Assembly: GCF_902477725.1 (NCBI RefSeq)
Contig: NZ_CABSIF010000002.1
Coordinates: forward strand, 124,001-188,000
Reading direction: 5' to 3'
Source: an uncultured Desulfovibrio sp.
Lineage (GTDB): Bacteria > Desulfobacterota > Desulfovibrionia > Desulfovibrionales > Desulfovibrionaceae
DNA: 64,000 nt
Numbering within the stretch: position 1 is the stretch's first letter; each line of letters starts with the position of its first letter. The position numbers and the translations under genes are program-made. The notes beneath the pieces are model-generated. The model was not told where the DNA came from. It saw only the letters and a program-made list of their open reading frames with translations, and ran no database searches. Below, in pieces: positions 44,769-53,943 of the stretch.

Positions 44769-45523
44769 TTTCCGCTCCCTTGGGTGGCATCGGCCTTGCC
44801 GCTAAGCTGCGAACCCCACCAGTGCAGGCCAAGGCAGAGCGTTGCGGCTGTTTCACAGCGCAATACGCGTGCACCAAGGCTCACGGCGGCAAAGTGGGCG
44901 GCTTTCAGAGCTGCCAGCTCACGTTGCGAAAAGCCGCCTTCCGGGCCGATAACATAGACGGTAAGGCCGGGCTGGCCCGCCATTTCCGGGGTGAGCATAT
45001 GCACGCCGTCCTGGAGTTCCCAGGGCAGAATGCGGTGGTCGGCACTGTGCGAAAGATGGATGAGCTGATCCACGCCGCCCGAGAGGGCGCGCACTTCAGG
45101 CAGCCAGGGGTTGCCGCTCTGCTTTGCCCCTGCAATCATCTGCCCAAGGCAGGCTTCTTCTGCGGCGGCAGAAAGTTTTCCCTGACTGTGGTCGCCCTGC
45201 CACAGCCATACGCCATGCGCGCCAAGTTCCACGGCCTTTTCCATAAAAAAGCCGCGCCGCACGGCCTTGCTGTAGGCCAGCGCCACAATGGCCCGCGAAT
45301 GCGGAGCAGGGGTGACAGTTTCAGAAACGCGCTGGAGCTGCACGTTTTTTTTGCCCACCTTGCACACCACAAATATGCCCGAGCGGCCCCGGCCATCCAG
45401 GAGGCCCACTTCGGTGCCGGGTTCCGCGCGCAGAACCTGCCCCAGATGCCGGGCTTCCTGCCCTTCAAGAAGAGGTGCATCGCCCCAGTGTTCAGGGGCC
45501 AGATAAAAAAACGGTACGCTCAT
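44765..45523 (-). CDS. rsmE: 16S rRNA (uracil1498-N3)-methyltransferase
   Basis: The 252-residue SPOUT-fold methyltransferase has the N-terminal PUA-like segment EARHLGQVLRAEPGTEVGLLDGRG. The SAM-binding knot has VIGPEGGFSQRELAAL and SLGARVLRCETAATLCL, the two diagnostic motifs. It methylates U1498 in the small subunit. It overlaps the 572-residue gene upstream and rarA downstream, each by four bases. Confidence 0.94.
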   Translation of the reverse strand: MSVPFFYLAPEHWGDAPLLEGQEARHLGQVLRAEPGTEVGLLDGRGRSGIFVVCKVGKKNVQLQRVSETVTPAPHSRAIVALAYSKAVRRGFFMEKAVELGAHGVWLWQGDHSQGKLSAAAEEACLGQMIAGAKQSGNPWLPEVRALSGGVDQLIHLSHSADHRILPWELQDGVHMLTPEMAGQPGLTVYVIGPEGGFSQRELAALKAAHFAAVSLGARVLRCETAATLCLGLHWWGSQLSGKADATQGSGK

Positions 45524-47238
45524 GCCACCACGTTTTCCTTGCCGCTGCGCGCCTTGCGCACAGCCTTGAACCCGTCCTGCAATGAAACAAGACGTCTGTA
45601 ATTTTTACGAATTTCCTGACCTGCCGGGGTCAGGGTATCTTCCGGCGGTTCTACGTATTTGCGTTGCAGATAACTGTCGCGCAGGATTCTTTCCACACAG
45701 TCGATCACGGCGTCAACCAGCCCTGGGAAAAAGCTGACGATTTCAAACTTCAGCTCGTTGAGCAGGTTCAGGGCCTCGCGGAACATCTGCTGGTAGGTGA
45801 TGCGCGCGCCCTTGAAGGTGCGCTGGCACAGGTCTTCCAGTATGCGCACACGCCGGGCCTGCTGAATGTAGCTGAACCGGGTGCAGACTTCCTGATACAG
45901 TTCGCGCAGGTTCTCAAAGGCTTCGTCGTTATCGGGCGAAAAGAGGTAGTTGGTCAACACCTTGCTTACATTGGAGAAAAATTCATCACTATAGCTGATC
46001 ATGCGCCGCTGATGCTTGGTCAGCCAGCTGTAGAGGAACTTGAGCCGCTTTTCGTGCGTGCCCGTGTTTTCCACCACTTCGGTGCGCTTGTAAATGATGC
46101 GCCCCGTATATTCGCCGCGCACAATGTCGTTGAGGCGCAGGAACATGTTGGAGGTGTCCTTGATGATATTAAGCCCGGTGAGCGCTTCGCCCGTGATGGG
46201 GTGCAGCACCTCCTGCGCCACCACGGAGAGGGCGCGGTCCTGCCGCACGTTGCTGGCGTCAAAGGTGTGCTGGCGGTATTTGATGCGCAGAATGACCACC
46301 CGGCGCGGCTTGTCCAGAAAAAATCCATCGCGGTCAATGGCGCTCAATGCTTCGTCCTGATCGGCGTCCACAGCCACAAGGGCCACTTTTTCCAGCAGGG
46401 GATAGCGCGTGTTCTCGCCATTGGCCATGTAGGTGGTGATGGTTCTGTCCGTCTGCCCCAGCACGCGCAGCAAAAAGCGCTCGCCCATCTTGTGCAGCTT
46501 GCGGGCAAAAAGCGCGCTCGAGGTGCGGCGCTCTGAAACAATGGGGAAGCCGTAAAGCTCCATGAGGTACTGATACACAAACATGCGGTTGCGTTCGTAA
46601 ATATCGCTGTCGCCGTATACGAACTTGCCGATGCGGATACCAAAGCGCTTCAGTTCGCTGTCGATATCCGAAGGAAAGGAGGCGAATATTCCGGCCAGAT
46701 GAAACTGCTTGTCAGCGCCCCAGGCCAGCACGTGCGCCCTGTCCATGCTGAGCAGGTAGGGCATGAGGGCCGGGTATGTTTCAAGCACAACCGTGTCTGA
46801 CGAGCGGAACTGCTGGCGAAAAATATCCTGATGCACGCGCGGCAGCCGCGAGGCCAGGGTCTGCAGGTTCTGCACCATGACCTGATTTTCCAGCGGGCAG
46901 CAGGCGCCGTCGCCTTCGGTAATTACGGGGTGCAGGCGGTCGAACTGAAAAATTTCTGAAAAATAGTCGAGCTGGCGGGCAAAGGCCACCATGGCAAAGC
47001 CGGGCAGCTCTTTGTATTCAAACATGTCGTTGTCAAAAGAGGGCAGGAGCTCGCGTGCTTCCACAAGGGGGTAGTTCTTGTTTTCCTGATATGGTTTGAC
47101 CAGGCACAGGCGGATATGCACGGCATCGAGCATTTTCTTGAGCTGTGTCAGGTCGCTTAGGGCAAGCGAAGAGGACAACTGGGTAGCGTCCTGCCAGGGC
47201 AGACCGTCCTTGCTGAATACCTCTTGCCATTTAATCAT
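45520..47238 (-). CDS. Large conserved-looking protein of unknown function
   Basis: A 572-residue soluble protein that I do not recognise. It has no signal peptide, membrane helix or obvious catalytic motif. The middle contains RVVILRIKYRQHTFDASNVRQDRAL, and the C-terminal third is helical. An AGGGA ribosome binding site lies seven bases before the ATG at 47238, which decides the start over a GTG at 47244. Its stop overlaps the rsmE start, so it heads the operon with rsmE, rarA and the acyltransferase. Base composition matches its neighbours. Confidence 0.8.
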   Translation of the reverse strand: MIKWQEVFSKDGLPWQDATQLSSSLALSDLTQLKKMLDAVHIRLCLVKPYQENKNYPLVEARELLPSFDNDMFEYKELPGFAMVAFARQLDYFSEIFQFDRLHPVITEGDGACCPLENQVMVQNLQTLASRLPRVHQDIFRQQFRSSDTVVLETYPALMPYLLSMDRAHVLAWGADKQFHLAGIFASFPSDIDSELKRFGIRIGKFVYGDSDIYERNRMFVYQYLMELYGFPIVSERRTSSALFARKLHKMGERFLLRVLGQTDRTITTYMANGENTRYPLLEKVALVAVDADQDEALSAIDRDGFFLDKPRRVVILRIKYRQHTFDASNVRQDRALSVVAQEVLHPITGEALTGLNIIKDTSNMFLRLNDIVRGEYTGRIIYKRTEVVENTGTHEKRLKFLYSWLTKHQRRMISYSDEFFSNVSKVLTNYLFSPDNDEAFENLRELYQEVCTRFSYIQQARRVRILEDLCQRTFKGARITYQQMFREALNLLNELKFEIVSFFPGLVDAVIDCVERILRDSYLQRKYVEPPEDTLTPAGQEIRKNYRRLVSLQDGFKAVRKARSGKENVVA

Positions 47239-47512
47239 CCGCACATCCCTTATAGAAATTTGTTATTTACTACCTGCTTTTTAGAATATTTTCCAGTAGG
47301 AATGATGCAGGTTCCCCGAAAAACGGCATCAACCGGGGCTGCCAAGCCCGATGTTAGGGGCGCAGCGCTGCCAGCCTCGGCCCGCAGCATCGGATCAACG
47401 AGCAGGAACAGCGCAAAAGAAGTTGCGGCGGCGCATGCCCTTTGCTACAAGAAATGCGTTACCCGAGAGCCGTCACGCCTGTGGGCGGCATCACCATCAA
47501 CCCCATGTGCCC

Positions 47513-48550
47513 ATGACCGCCAACTCTGTTGAAAAGCATATTCTGAGCATCGTTTGCAGCGTTTTTGACGCTTATTCCGTAGTCCTTTTTCTGCCTGACG
47601 AAGAAGGCGAAGCGCACCACCTTGCGGCTGCCTTCAGCCTGGGTGAAAGGATTGCGTCCAACGCATCGGTGCTGCCCGGCAAGGGCCTTGTCGGCTGGAT
47701 TGTTCGTAACCGGCAACCTCTGCTTGTGCCAAATTTTGACCAGCGCCAGAGCAACCTTGGCTACTACACCGGCGGCGAAGAGGCCAACATCAAGGCCTTT
47801 ATGGGCTGCCCCGTGCCTACCGGCGGCGCGCTCTGCGTTGACAGCAAGCGACAGTACTCTTTTTCAGACAAAGACCACAAGATCCTGCAAATGTTCGCAG
47901 AGCTTATCTCCCGCCAGCAGGGTTCCACCGGACGGCAGGAGCTTGCAGGGGATATTCCGCGTTATTTTGCGGAATTGTCCGTTATTCAGGATCTGCGCTT
48001 TCGCTACAAGCGCTGGCCCCAGTTTTTGCAAAACTATCTGCGCATCATGGTTGAAGCCACGGGCTTTGACTACTGCGCCTTTGCCTCGGTGGACGAACCG
48101 GGCGAAACATATTGCGTTGAGAGCGAATCGGCCCGCCTGCTGTTGACCGGTGAAGAACCGCTTATCCTGCCCATGGGCAGCGGCATAACAGGCTGGGTTT
48201 TTCGCAACGACCAGCCAGTGATAGCCGAAGGCGTCGAAGGCGCGCCCGCCACTGTGCTGTTTGGCAAACTGCCGGATATGCCTGATTTTCAGGCTGCCAT
48301 ATGCATGCCTGTCATGGTCAACAAAAGCACGCGCGGCGTACTTTGCCTTGCGCACACCAATCCTCGGCAAATAGACGAATCCCTGCGCAGTTTTGTGCGT
48401 CAGTCTGTGGATCATCTGGCCCTGTTTTTGGAAAATCTGTATCTCAAAATGCGGCTCAGAACCATGTTGCCCAGAGCGCGGGTGCACAACGACGGCCCCC
48501 AGGCCTATGACCCAGACACTGCGCCCATTCCGCCAACAAAAGAATACTAA
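47513..48550 (+). CDS. Tandem GAF-domain protein upstream of mreB
   Basis: The 345-residue cytoplasmic protein has two GAF-like domains. The first, at about 5-145, contains VLPGKGLVGWIVRNRQPLLVPNFD. The second, at about 175-325, contains LPMGSGITGWVFRNDQPVIAEGVEG and ends RGVLCLAHTNPRQID. A Pro-rich tail follows. There is no output domain, so it probably senses a small ligand and acts by protein contact. The start at 47513 is the best ATG, but no strong ribosome binding site is visible and the frame opens at 47351. mreB starts two bases after its stop. Confidence 0.82.
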   Translation: MTANSVEKHILSIVCSVFDAYSVVLFLPDEEGEAHHLAAAFSLGERIASNASVLPGKGLVGWIVRNRQPLLVPNFDQRQSNLGYYTGGEEANIKAFMGCPVPTGGALCVDSKRQYSFSDKDHKILQMFAELISRQQGSTGRQELAGDIPRYFAELSVIQDLRFRYKRWPQFLQNYLRIMVEATGFDYCAFASVDEPGETYCVESESARLLLTGEEPLILPMGSGITGWVFRNDQPVIAEGVEGAPATVLFGKLPDMPDFQAAICMPVMVNKSTRGVLCLAHTNPRQIDESLRSFVRQSVDHLALFLENLYLKMRLRTMLPRARVHNDGPQAYDPDTAPIPPTKEY

Positions 48551-48552
48551 AT

Positions 48553-49578
48553 ATGATTCTACGGCGTTTCTTCAGATTCTTGTCCAAAGACATTGCCATG
48601 GATCTTGGCACTGCCAACACCCTGCTTTACACCAGGGCTGATGGCATTGTGATCAATGAACCATCGGTGGTGGCCATAGACACGCACAAGAATTCTGTTC
48701 TCGCCGTGGGCGCTTCAGCCAAGGAATATCTGGGCCGCACACCCCAGCGCATCAAGGCCGTGCGTCCCATGAAGGACGGCGTCATCGCCGACTTCGACAT
48801 CACCCGCGAAATGATCTCCTACTTTGTGCGCAAGGCCATTACCGGGCTGCGGCTGGTTAAGCCCTCCATGGTCATCTGCATTCCAACGGGCATCACCCAG
48901 GTGGAAAAACGCGCGGTCATCGACTCGGCCATTCTGGCAGGTGCTGCCGATGTGGCCATGGTCGAGGAACCCATGGCGGCGGCAATCGGCGCTGACCTGC
49001 CCATTCATGAGCCTCTGGGCAATCTGGTGCTCGACATTGGCGGCGGCACAAGCGAGGTGGCTGTTATCACCATGGCGGGCATTGCCAATGCGCAGTCTGT
49101 GCGCGTGGCGGGCGATGCCATGAATATGGCCGTGCAACGCTACATGCGCGATGTTTTTCGCATGGAAGTTGGCGACAATACAGCGGAAAATGTGAAGAAG
49201 ATTCTTGGTTCCGCCATGCCCATGCCCAATGCGCCGGTGCTCGAAGTTTCGGGCAAGGATCTGGTGCGCGGCGCGCCCCGCGTGGTCAAGGTGACGGAAG
49301 GCCATGTGCGCGAAGCCTTGCGCGAGCCTGTGCTGGCAATCCTTGGCGCAGTGATGCGCGCGCTGGAAAAAACGCCGCCTGAACTGGCTGCGGATATTTA
49401 CCGTAACGGCATGCTCATGGCGGGCGGCGGTTCTCTGCTCAAGGGGCTGGATCAGTTTATCGCCAGAGAAACGCGCCTCAAGGTTTTTGTGGACAAAGAC
49501 CCCCTGACCACCGTGCTGCGCGGCACGGCCCGCGCCATGCTTGACCGCCAGCTCTATCACTCGGTTTTCATTAACTAG
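48553..49578 (+). CDS. mreB: Rod-shape-determining protein MreB
   Basis: The 341-residue bacterial actin organises lateral wall synthesis. It has phosphate 1 motif AMDLGTANTLLY, phosphate 2 motif NLVLDIGGGTSEVAVI near residue 157, and adenosine motif GMLMAGGGSLLKGLDQFI near residue 280. The N-terminal amphipathic segment MILRRFFRFLS could bind the membrane. mreC, mreD, mrdA and rodA do not follow. Instead suhB and later tpiA/secG follow, so mreB is separated from its usual partners. Confidence 0.96.
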   Translation: MILRRFFRFLSKDIAMDLGTANTLLYTRADGIVINEPSVVAIDTHKNSVLAVGASAKEYLGRTPQRIKAVRPMKDGVIADFDITREMISYFVRKAITGLRLVKPSMVICIPTGITQVEKRAVIDSAILAGAADVAMVEEPMAAAIGADLPIHEPLGNLVLDIGGGTSEVAVITMAGIANAQSVRVAGDAMNMAVQRYMRDVFRMEVGDNTAENVKKILGSAMPMPNAPVLEVSGKDLVRGAPRVVKVTEGHVREALREPVLAILGAVMRALEKTPPELAADIYRNGMLMAGGGSLLKGLDQFIARETRLKVFVDKDPLTTVLRGTARAMLDRQLYHSVFIN

Positions 49579-49697
49579 CTGTGTCCACGTTGCTTGCCGA
49601 GAGGCCGCGACAATCCATCTTTTGAAAACTGTCTGCTGCGGGGTGACCACCCTGCGGCATTTTGCGTTGCAGAACCCGCACGCGTAAAGGAAGCCCC

Positions 49698-50486
49698 ATG
49701 TTTGCATCACAGGATATTTTGCAGGGATGTCTGGAAATTGTGCGCCAGAGCGGCGACATCGTGCGCGAGCACTGGGCAAAGCCCAGCAACGTGCGCCACA
49801 AGGGCCGCATTGATCTGGTCACGCAGACCGACCTGGCGGTGGAAGCCTTTTTGAAGGAAAAACTGGCAAACCTTGTGCCCGGCGCCGCCTTTATGGCGGA
49901 AGAAAGCAGCGAGAGCGAGAAGGAACCGGACGGCCTGTGCTGGATCATCGACCCAGTGGACGGCACAACCAACTTTGTGCACCGCATCCCGCAGGTGGCG
50001 ACCTCAGTGGCGCTCTGGAACAAGGATCGTGTGGAGCTTGGCGTGGTCAACATTCCCATGATGAACGAATGCTTCAGTGCGCAGCGCGGGCAGGGCGCGT
50101 ACCTCAACGGCGCGCCCATAAGCGTGAGCAAGGCTGAAACTCTGGGTGATGCGCTGGTGGCCACGGGCTTTCCTTATGACTTTGGCGGACGGCTCGACAG
50201 AATACTGGAACGCCTCTCCCTTGTGCTGCCCAAAAGCCAGGGCCTGCGCCGCATAGGCGCGGCGGCGGTGGATATGGCCTATGTGGCCTGCGGCAGGCTG
50301 GATATGTTTTATGAAGAAGGGCTGAAACCCTGGGATTTTGCCGCTGGCCTGCTGCTGGTGGAAGAAGCCGGGGGCAAGGTTACCAATTTGCGCGGCGAGG
50401 CCATGCATTTTGGTGATGTGCTCATGGCCTCCAACGGGCTGGTGCACCAGGAGGCTGTTGATCTGCTTGGCCCCACCGCCGTATAA
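49698..50486 (+). CDS. suhB: Inositol monophosphatase family protein (SuhB-like)
   Basis: The 262-residue protein has the metal-binding motifs FMAEESSE, the signature WIIDPVDGTTNFVH near residues 84-97, and the C-terminal LKPWDFAAGLLLVEEAGG. These define lithium-sensitive inositol-phosphatase-like enzymes, which can also act on NADP or fructose-1,6-bisphosphate. The ATG at 49698 follows AAAGGAAG and matches the family start. Confidence 0.93.
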   Translation: MFASQDILQGCLEIVRQSGDIVREHWAKPSNVRHKGRIDLVTQTDLAVEAFLKEKLANLVPGAAFMAEESSESEKEPDGLCWIIDPVDGTTNFVHRIPQVATSVALWNKDRVELGVVNIPMMNECFSAQRGQGAYLNGAPISVSKAETLGDALVATGFPYDFGGRLDRILERLSLVLPKSQGLRRIGAAAVDMAYVACGRLDMFYEEGLKPWDFAAGLLLVEEAGGKVTNLRGEAMHFGDVLMASNGLVHQEAVDLLGPTAV

Positions 50487-50576
50487 GAACACAGCGTTGC
50501 ACGGCCTGCGCCCTTGGCAGCAGTTTTTTGCAACTGGCAGGCTTGCGCGCGGGTAAATTGAGGGAGTGTGGGCAGG

Positions 50577-51092
50577 TCAGCGCGGGCGCACAAGGCCAGA
50601 CTGCACCGCCTGCCGCAAAAAAGGCGATAGCAGTTCGCCAAAGTGTACGCCAAGGCCCCGCAGTTCGTCATAATCGACCAGCATGTGCTGATCCGGGTCG
50701 CGCACGGCGGCAGTAGCCAGCGAGGCGGGCATGCGGCCTTCATACAGTGCCACAAAGGCGTTGAAGTTGTCCGGCCCAGGCGGGGAAACGCCGAGCGGCA
50801 GTATGCGTCCCTCGTGGTTCCAGTCGTTTTTAAACAGCTCCTGCGCCTTGTGCTCGCTTGATTGCCCGGCGGGCAGCCTCCCGAAGGACGAAAATCCCCA
50901 GCCAAGGCCAGGGCGGTTCGTCAGCAGGGCGCGCCCAAGCCGGTCGCGCACAAGCAGGCCCACTGCCCGATGCCGCAGGTTCTGCCGCAGTATGTCCTCG
51001 CCGCGCATGATGCACAGCGGTATATTGTTGTGGTCTACAACCTCCTGCAAGTCAGGAGTGTTGCCTAATGAAGGATAAAGGCTGATTTTCAT
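50577..51092 (-). CDS. Nudix-like protein with a degenerate Nudix box
   Basis: The 171-residue protein begins like IDI-type Nudix hydrolases (LQEVVDHNNIPLCIMRGEDILRQNLRHRAVGLLVRDRLGRALL). The region where the Nudix box GxxxxxExxxxxxxREUxEExGU should be reads GRLPAGQSSEHKAQELFKND, without the REUxEE core. It may therefore be catalytically dead or act in binding. The ATG at 51092 lies in the same CATG as the rimI start on the other strand. The alternative GTG at 51104 is less likely. Confidence 0.7.
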   Translation of the reverse strand: MKISLYPSLGNTPDLQEVVDHNNIPLCIMRGEDILRQNLRHRAVGLLVRDRLGRALLTNRPGLGWGFSSFGRLPAGQSSEHKAQELFKNDWNHEGRILPLGVSPPGPDNFNAFVALYEGRMPASLATAAVRDPDQHMLVDYDELRGLGVHFGELLSPFLRQAVQSGLVRPR

Positions 51093-51549
51093 GAATGCTT
51101 CCACAGTGCGGGACGAACGCCTTCAGATGCTTGGGCCGCAGCATGCCGCCGCCATGTACGAGATTGAGCGCCAGTGCTTTCCTCTGCCCTGGTCAGAAGA
51201 GCAGTGCGCTGCCGCCTTTGGACAAAAGGCTTTTTCGGCATTGGGAATGTTCCGGCATGAGGCGCTGATTGGCTATATATCAGTGTACCACACGCTGGAT
51301 GAACTGGAAATACTCAATCTTGCAGTTTTGCCGGATGAACGTCGCAGAGGACACGGGCGACGTATATTGGGCGTGGTCTTGCGCCTTGCGCGTAAAATGG
51401 CTATAAACAAAATCTTGCTTGAAGTCAGAGTGGGCAACAGGCCCGCTATTTGTCTGTATGAGAGTTGCGGCTTCAAGCGAGAGGGCGTGCGCAAAAAGTA
51501 TTATACCGATACTGGCGAAGACGCGCTCATTTATCTTTGTTCCATCTGA
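51091..51549 (+). CDS. rimI: Ribosomal-protein-alanine N-acetyltransferase RimI
   Basis: The 152-residue GNAT enzyme acetylates N-terminal alanine residues, classically of S18. It has the family pattern MYEIERQCFPLPWSEEQC, the acetyl-CoA-binding LAVLPDERRRGHGRRILGVVL (Q/RxxGxG/A), and C-terminal EVRVGNRPAICLYESCGFKREGVRKKYY. It is followed closely by tpiA. Its start codon overlaps that of the divergent Nudix-like gene. Confidence 0.92.
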   Translation: MNASTVRDERLQMLGPQHAAAMYEIERQCFPLPWSEEQCAAAFGQKAFSALGMFRHEALIGYISVYHTLDELEILNLAVLPDERRRGHGRRILGVVLRLARKMAINKILLEVRVGNRPAICLYESCGFKREGVRKKYYTDTGEDALIYLCSI

Positions 51550-51563
51550 TCCTTGAGGACGCC

Positions 51564-52328
51564 ATGCAAAAAATATTTGCCGCCAACTGGAAGATGTATA
51601 AAACCCGCGCTCAGGCTGCCCAAAGCGCCAGCGATCTGGCTAAAGGCCTCGGGCATATGCCTGCGGGGCAGGATGTGGTTGTTTTTGCACCCTTTACGTC
51701 CATAAACTGCGTGGCGGACGCCTTTAAGGGCGTTGCGGCGCTTTCGGCGGGCGCACAGAATTGCTATCCCGCAGAAGAAGGGGCTTTTACAGGCGAAACT
51801 TCGCCCGCCATGCTGCTTGACGCTGGTGCAAGCTGGGTGCTGACCGGGCATTCCGAGCGGCGGCACATCATGGGCGAGGACGATGCCCTTGTGGCCCGCA
51901 AAACAATTTTTGCCCTTGAGCATGGCCTCAAGGTGCTGTTCTGCATCGGCGAAACCCTTAACGAGCGCGAAGCTGGCAAGCTAAACGCCGTGCTTGAGCG
52001 CCAGCTTGCCGCCGTTTTTTCGGCCATGCCCGAGAGCCTGCGCGGCGCTGCCCTTGTGGGCAAGCTTGCCATTGGCTACGAGCCTGTGTGGGCCATTGGC
52101 ACGGGCAAGGTTGCCGGGCCGGAAGAAGTACTCGATGCCCACGCCGTCACGCGGGCCTTGTTGCAAAAAATTGTGGGTGAAACCGCAGACAAGCTGCCCA
52201 TTCTTTATGGCGGTAGCGTTAAGCCAAACAATGCCGCAGGGCTCATGGCCCTTGACAATGTGGATGGCCTTCTGGTAGGTGGAGCGTCTTTAGAAGCGCA
52301 AAGCTTCTTACAAATTATCGGGGCCTAA
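51564..52328 (+). CDS. tpiA: Triosephosphate isomerase
   Basis: TIM (254 residues) interconverts dihydroxyacetone phosphate and glyceraldehyde-3-phosphate. It has the N-terminal FAANWKMYKT with catalytic Lys, electrophile His in LTGHSERR, catalytic Glu in IGYEPVWAIGTGK, and phosphate loop ILYGGSVKPNN. The ATG at 51564 has GAGGA upstream; the frame opening at 51465 lies inside rimI. It is followed by secG, a common pairing. Confidence 0.97.
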   Translation: MQKIFAANWKMYKTRAQAAQSASDLAKGLGHMPAGQDVVVFAPFTSINCVADAFKGVAALSAGAQNCYPAEEGAFTGETSPAMLLDAGASWVLTGHSERRHIMGEDDALVARKTIFALEHGLKVLFCIGETLNEREAGKLNAVLERQLAAVFSAMPESLRGAALVGKLAIGYEPVWAIGTGKVAGPEEVLDAHAVTRALLQKIVGETADKLPILYGGSVKPNNAAGLMALDNVDGLLVGGASLEAQSFLQIIGA

Positions 52329-52379
52329 CCCCACTTCGGGCGCGCCATCGGGCAGTGGCCGGACGGCGAGGAGGAATTC

Positions 52380-52763
52380 GTGCAGACTCTCATTCTTACG
52401 CTGCATATCATTGTGTGCGTGTTGCTGGTTATTCTTGTGCTGCTTCAGGCGGGCAAGGAAGGCATGGGCGTGATTTTTGGCGGTGGCAACAGCTCTGTGT
52501 TCGGCAGCGGCGGCGCAGGCGGCATTCTTGCCAAACTGACAGCCCTGATGGCCGTGATTTTTGTTATCACGTCGCTCAGCTACACCCTCGTGACCAGCTC
52601 GCGTCCTTCCAGTCAGTCTACGATTCTTGACGTGAAGATTGAAGAGCCTGCTGCTCCCAGGCCCGCCGCCCCGGCTGTTAAGCCCGGTGCGGAAGCGACC
52701 CCGGCTCCTGTGGTTCCCACTGCTCCTGCCGAGCAGAAGGCCCCGGCGCCTGCGGCTCAATAA
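52380..52763 (+). CDS. secG: Preprotein translocase subunit SecG
   Basis: The 127-residue protein has two membrane helices (about 2-22 and 52-72), joined by the Gly/Ser-rich loop QAGKEGMGVIFGGGNSSVFGSGGAGG that is diagnostic of SecG. The C-terminal tail is Pro/Ala rich and longer than usual. It starts with GTG, supported by a strong GAGGAGGA ribosome binding site. It assists SecYE in protein export. Confidence 0.93.
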   Translation: MQTLILTLHIIVCVLLVILVLLQAGKEGMGVIFGGGNSSVFGSGGAGGILAKLTALMAVIFVITSLSYTLVTSSRPSSQSTILDVKIEEPAAPRPAAPAVKPGAEATPAPVVPTAPAEQKAPAPAAQ

Positions 52764-52785
52764 GCGCAGCACCTGTTTTGCTGTT

Positions 52786-52818
52786 AAAGCCGCGGCCTGT
52801 GCTGCGGCTTTTTTTATT
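52786..52818 (+). terminator. Terminator after secG
   Basis: AAAGCCGC pairs with GCGGCTTT and is followed by TTTTTATT, closing the rimI-tpiA-secG unit. Confidence 0.9.
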
Positions 52819-52843
52819 CGCATAACCCATGAGTGGAGCCGTT

Positions 52844-53899
52844 ATGTCTGACGCAGACGCCTTTGGGGCAAATCCGTTCCGCGCGCTCAATGCAAAAAAA
52901 TTTCCCGAAAAGCAAAAAAACGGCGGCAATGAGCGCAAACCTGCGCACCATGGGCAGGGCAAGGGCAAGCGCGTTATCGCGTCTGCTGGCACTGCGCAGG
53001 CTGCTGAAATTTCGGATGAAGATTGCGATCTGTTTTTGAACGCCGTGAGCAGCGTGACACCCGCCAAAAACAGCCGCAAGGCTGCAAAGCCGGGGTTTTC
53101 ACTGGAAGAACGAGGCACCATGACCAGTATGGCAGATGCCCTGGCCGAGGAACGCAGCAAGGGCAAAAAAAATGCGACTAAGGCCGCAACGCAGGATGCT
53201 GGCAAATCCAAGGGCGTGGCTCTGGGAGCGGCCCAAATATCGAGCGGTCATGCGTCGCCTACCCAGTCGTCATCTGGCAAGGTGCCATCTGGCAGCGCCG
53301 CAGCCACACCCGTTCAAGATGATGAGGATGACGAGGCCTCGGCCTTTCTTGCCGCCATGGGCACAGTAAGCCCCCTTACTGGCGGCGGGCGGGATGTTGT
53401 TCCGGCTCCTGCCCCGGTAACTCCACCGCCGCATGGCGAGCTGAGCCTTCAGGATTTCATGGACGGCAAACTGGAATTTGCGCTGACGTTCTCCGATGAA
53501 TACCTCGAGGGTCATGTGGTCGGCCTTGACCAGATGATTCTGAACAAGCTCCGCGGTGGCGGCCTCAGCCCGGAGGCCCACCTTGACCTGCACGGCCTCA
53601 ATGCTTTGCAGGCTTTTGAAGCCCTGCGCGGCTTTTTTAAAGGAAGCTGGTACAAGGGCCTGCGTACAGTGCTGGTGGTGCCGGGTCGTGGCCGCAATTC
53701 GCCTGACGGTATGGGCGTTCTGCGCGAAAAGCTGCAAAGCTGGCTGACGCAGGATCCCTTCAAGCGGGTGGTGCTGGCCTTCTGCACAGCCCAGCCTCAC
53801 GACGGTGGGCCGGGCAGCGTTTATGTGCTGCTACGCAAGTATCGCAAAAAAGGCCGTATTTACTGGGAAAGAATGCCTGCGGATTCTGACCTGTACTAA
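52844..53899 (+). CDS. Smr-domain protein
   Basis: A 351-residue protein. The N-terminal 200 residues are low complexity with Lys/Ala-rich and acidic stretches. The C-terminal Smr domain (about 245-345) has the signatures LDLHGLNALQAFEAL and VVPGRGRNSPDG, as in MutS2-type nicking or RNA-cleaving modules. The ATG at 52844 has GGAG six bases upstream; the ATG at 52829 is an alternative. It is the last housekeeping gene before the AT-rich CRISPR flank. Confidence 0.88.
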   Translation: MSDADAFGANPFRALNAKKFPEKQKNGGNERKPAHHGQGKGKRVIASAGTAQAAEISDEDCDLFLNAVSSVTPAKNSRKAAKPGFSLEERGTMTSMADALAEERSKGKKNATKAATQDAGKSKGVALGAAQISSGHASPTQSSSGKVPSGSAAATPVQDDEDDEASAFLAAMGTVSPLTGGGRDVVPAPAPVTPPPHGELSLQDFMDGKLEFALTFSDEYLEGHVVGLDQMILNKLRGGGLSPEAHLDLHGLNALQAFEALRGFFKGSWYKGLRTVLVVPGRGRNSPDGMGVLREKLQSWLTQDPFKRVVLAFCTAQPHDGGPGSVYVLLRKYRKKGRIYWERMPADSDLY

Positions 53900-53943
53900 G
53901 GCTGCTTGTTTTTGAAAATGTACACTTGCAAGTGTTTGACAAG

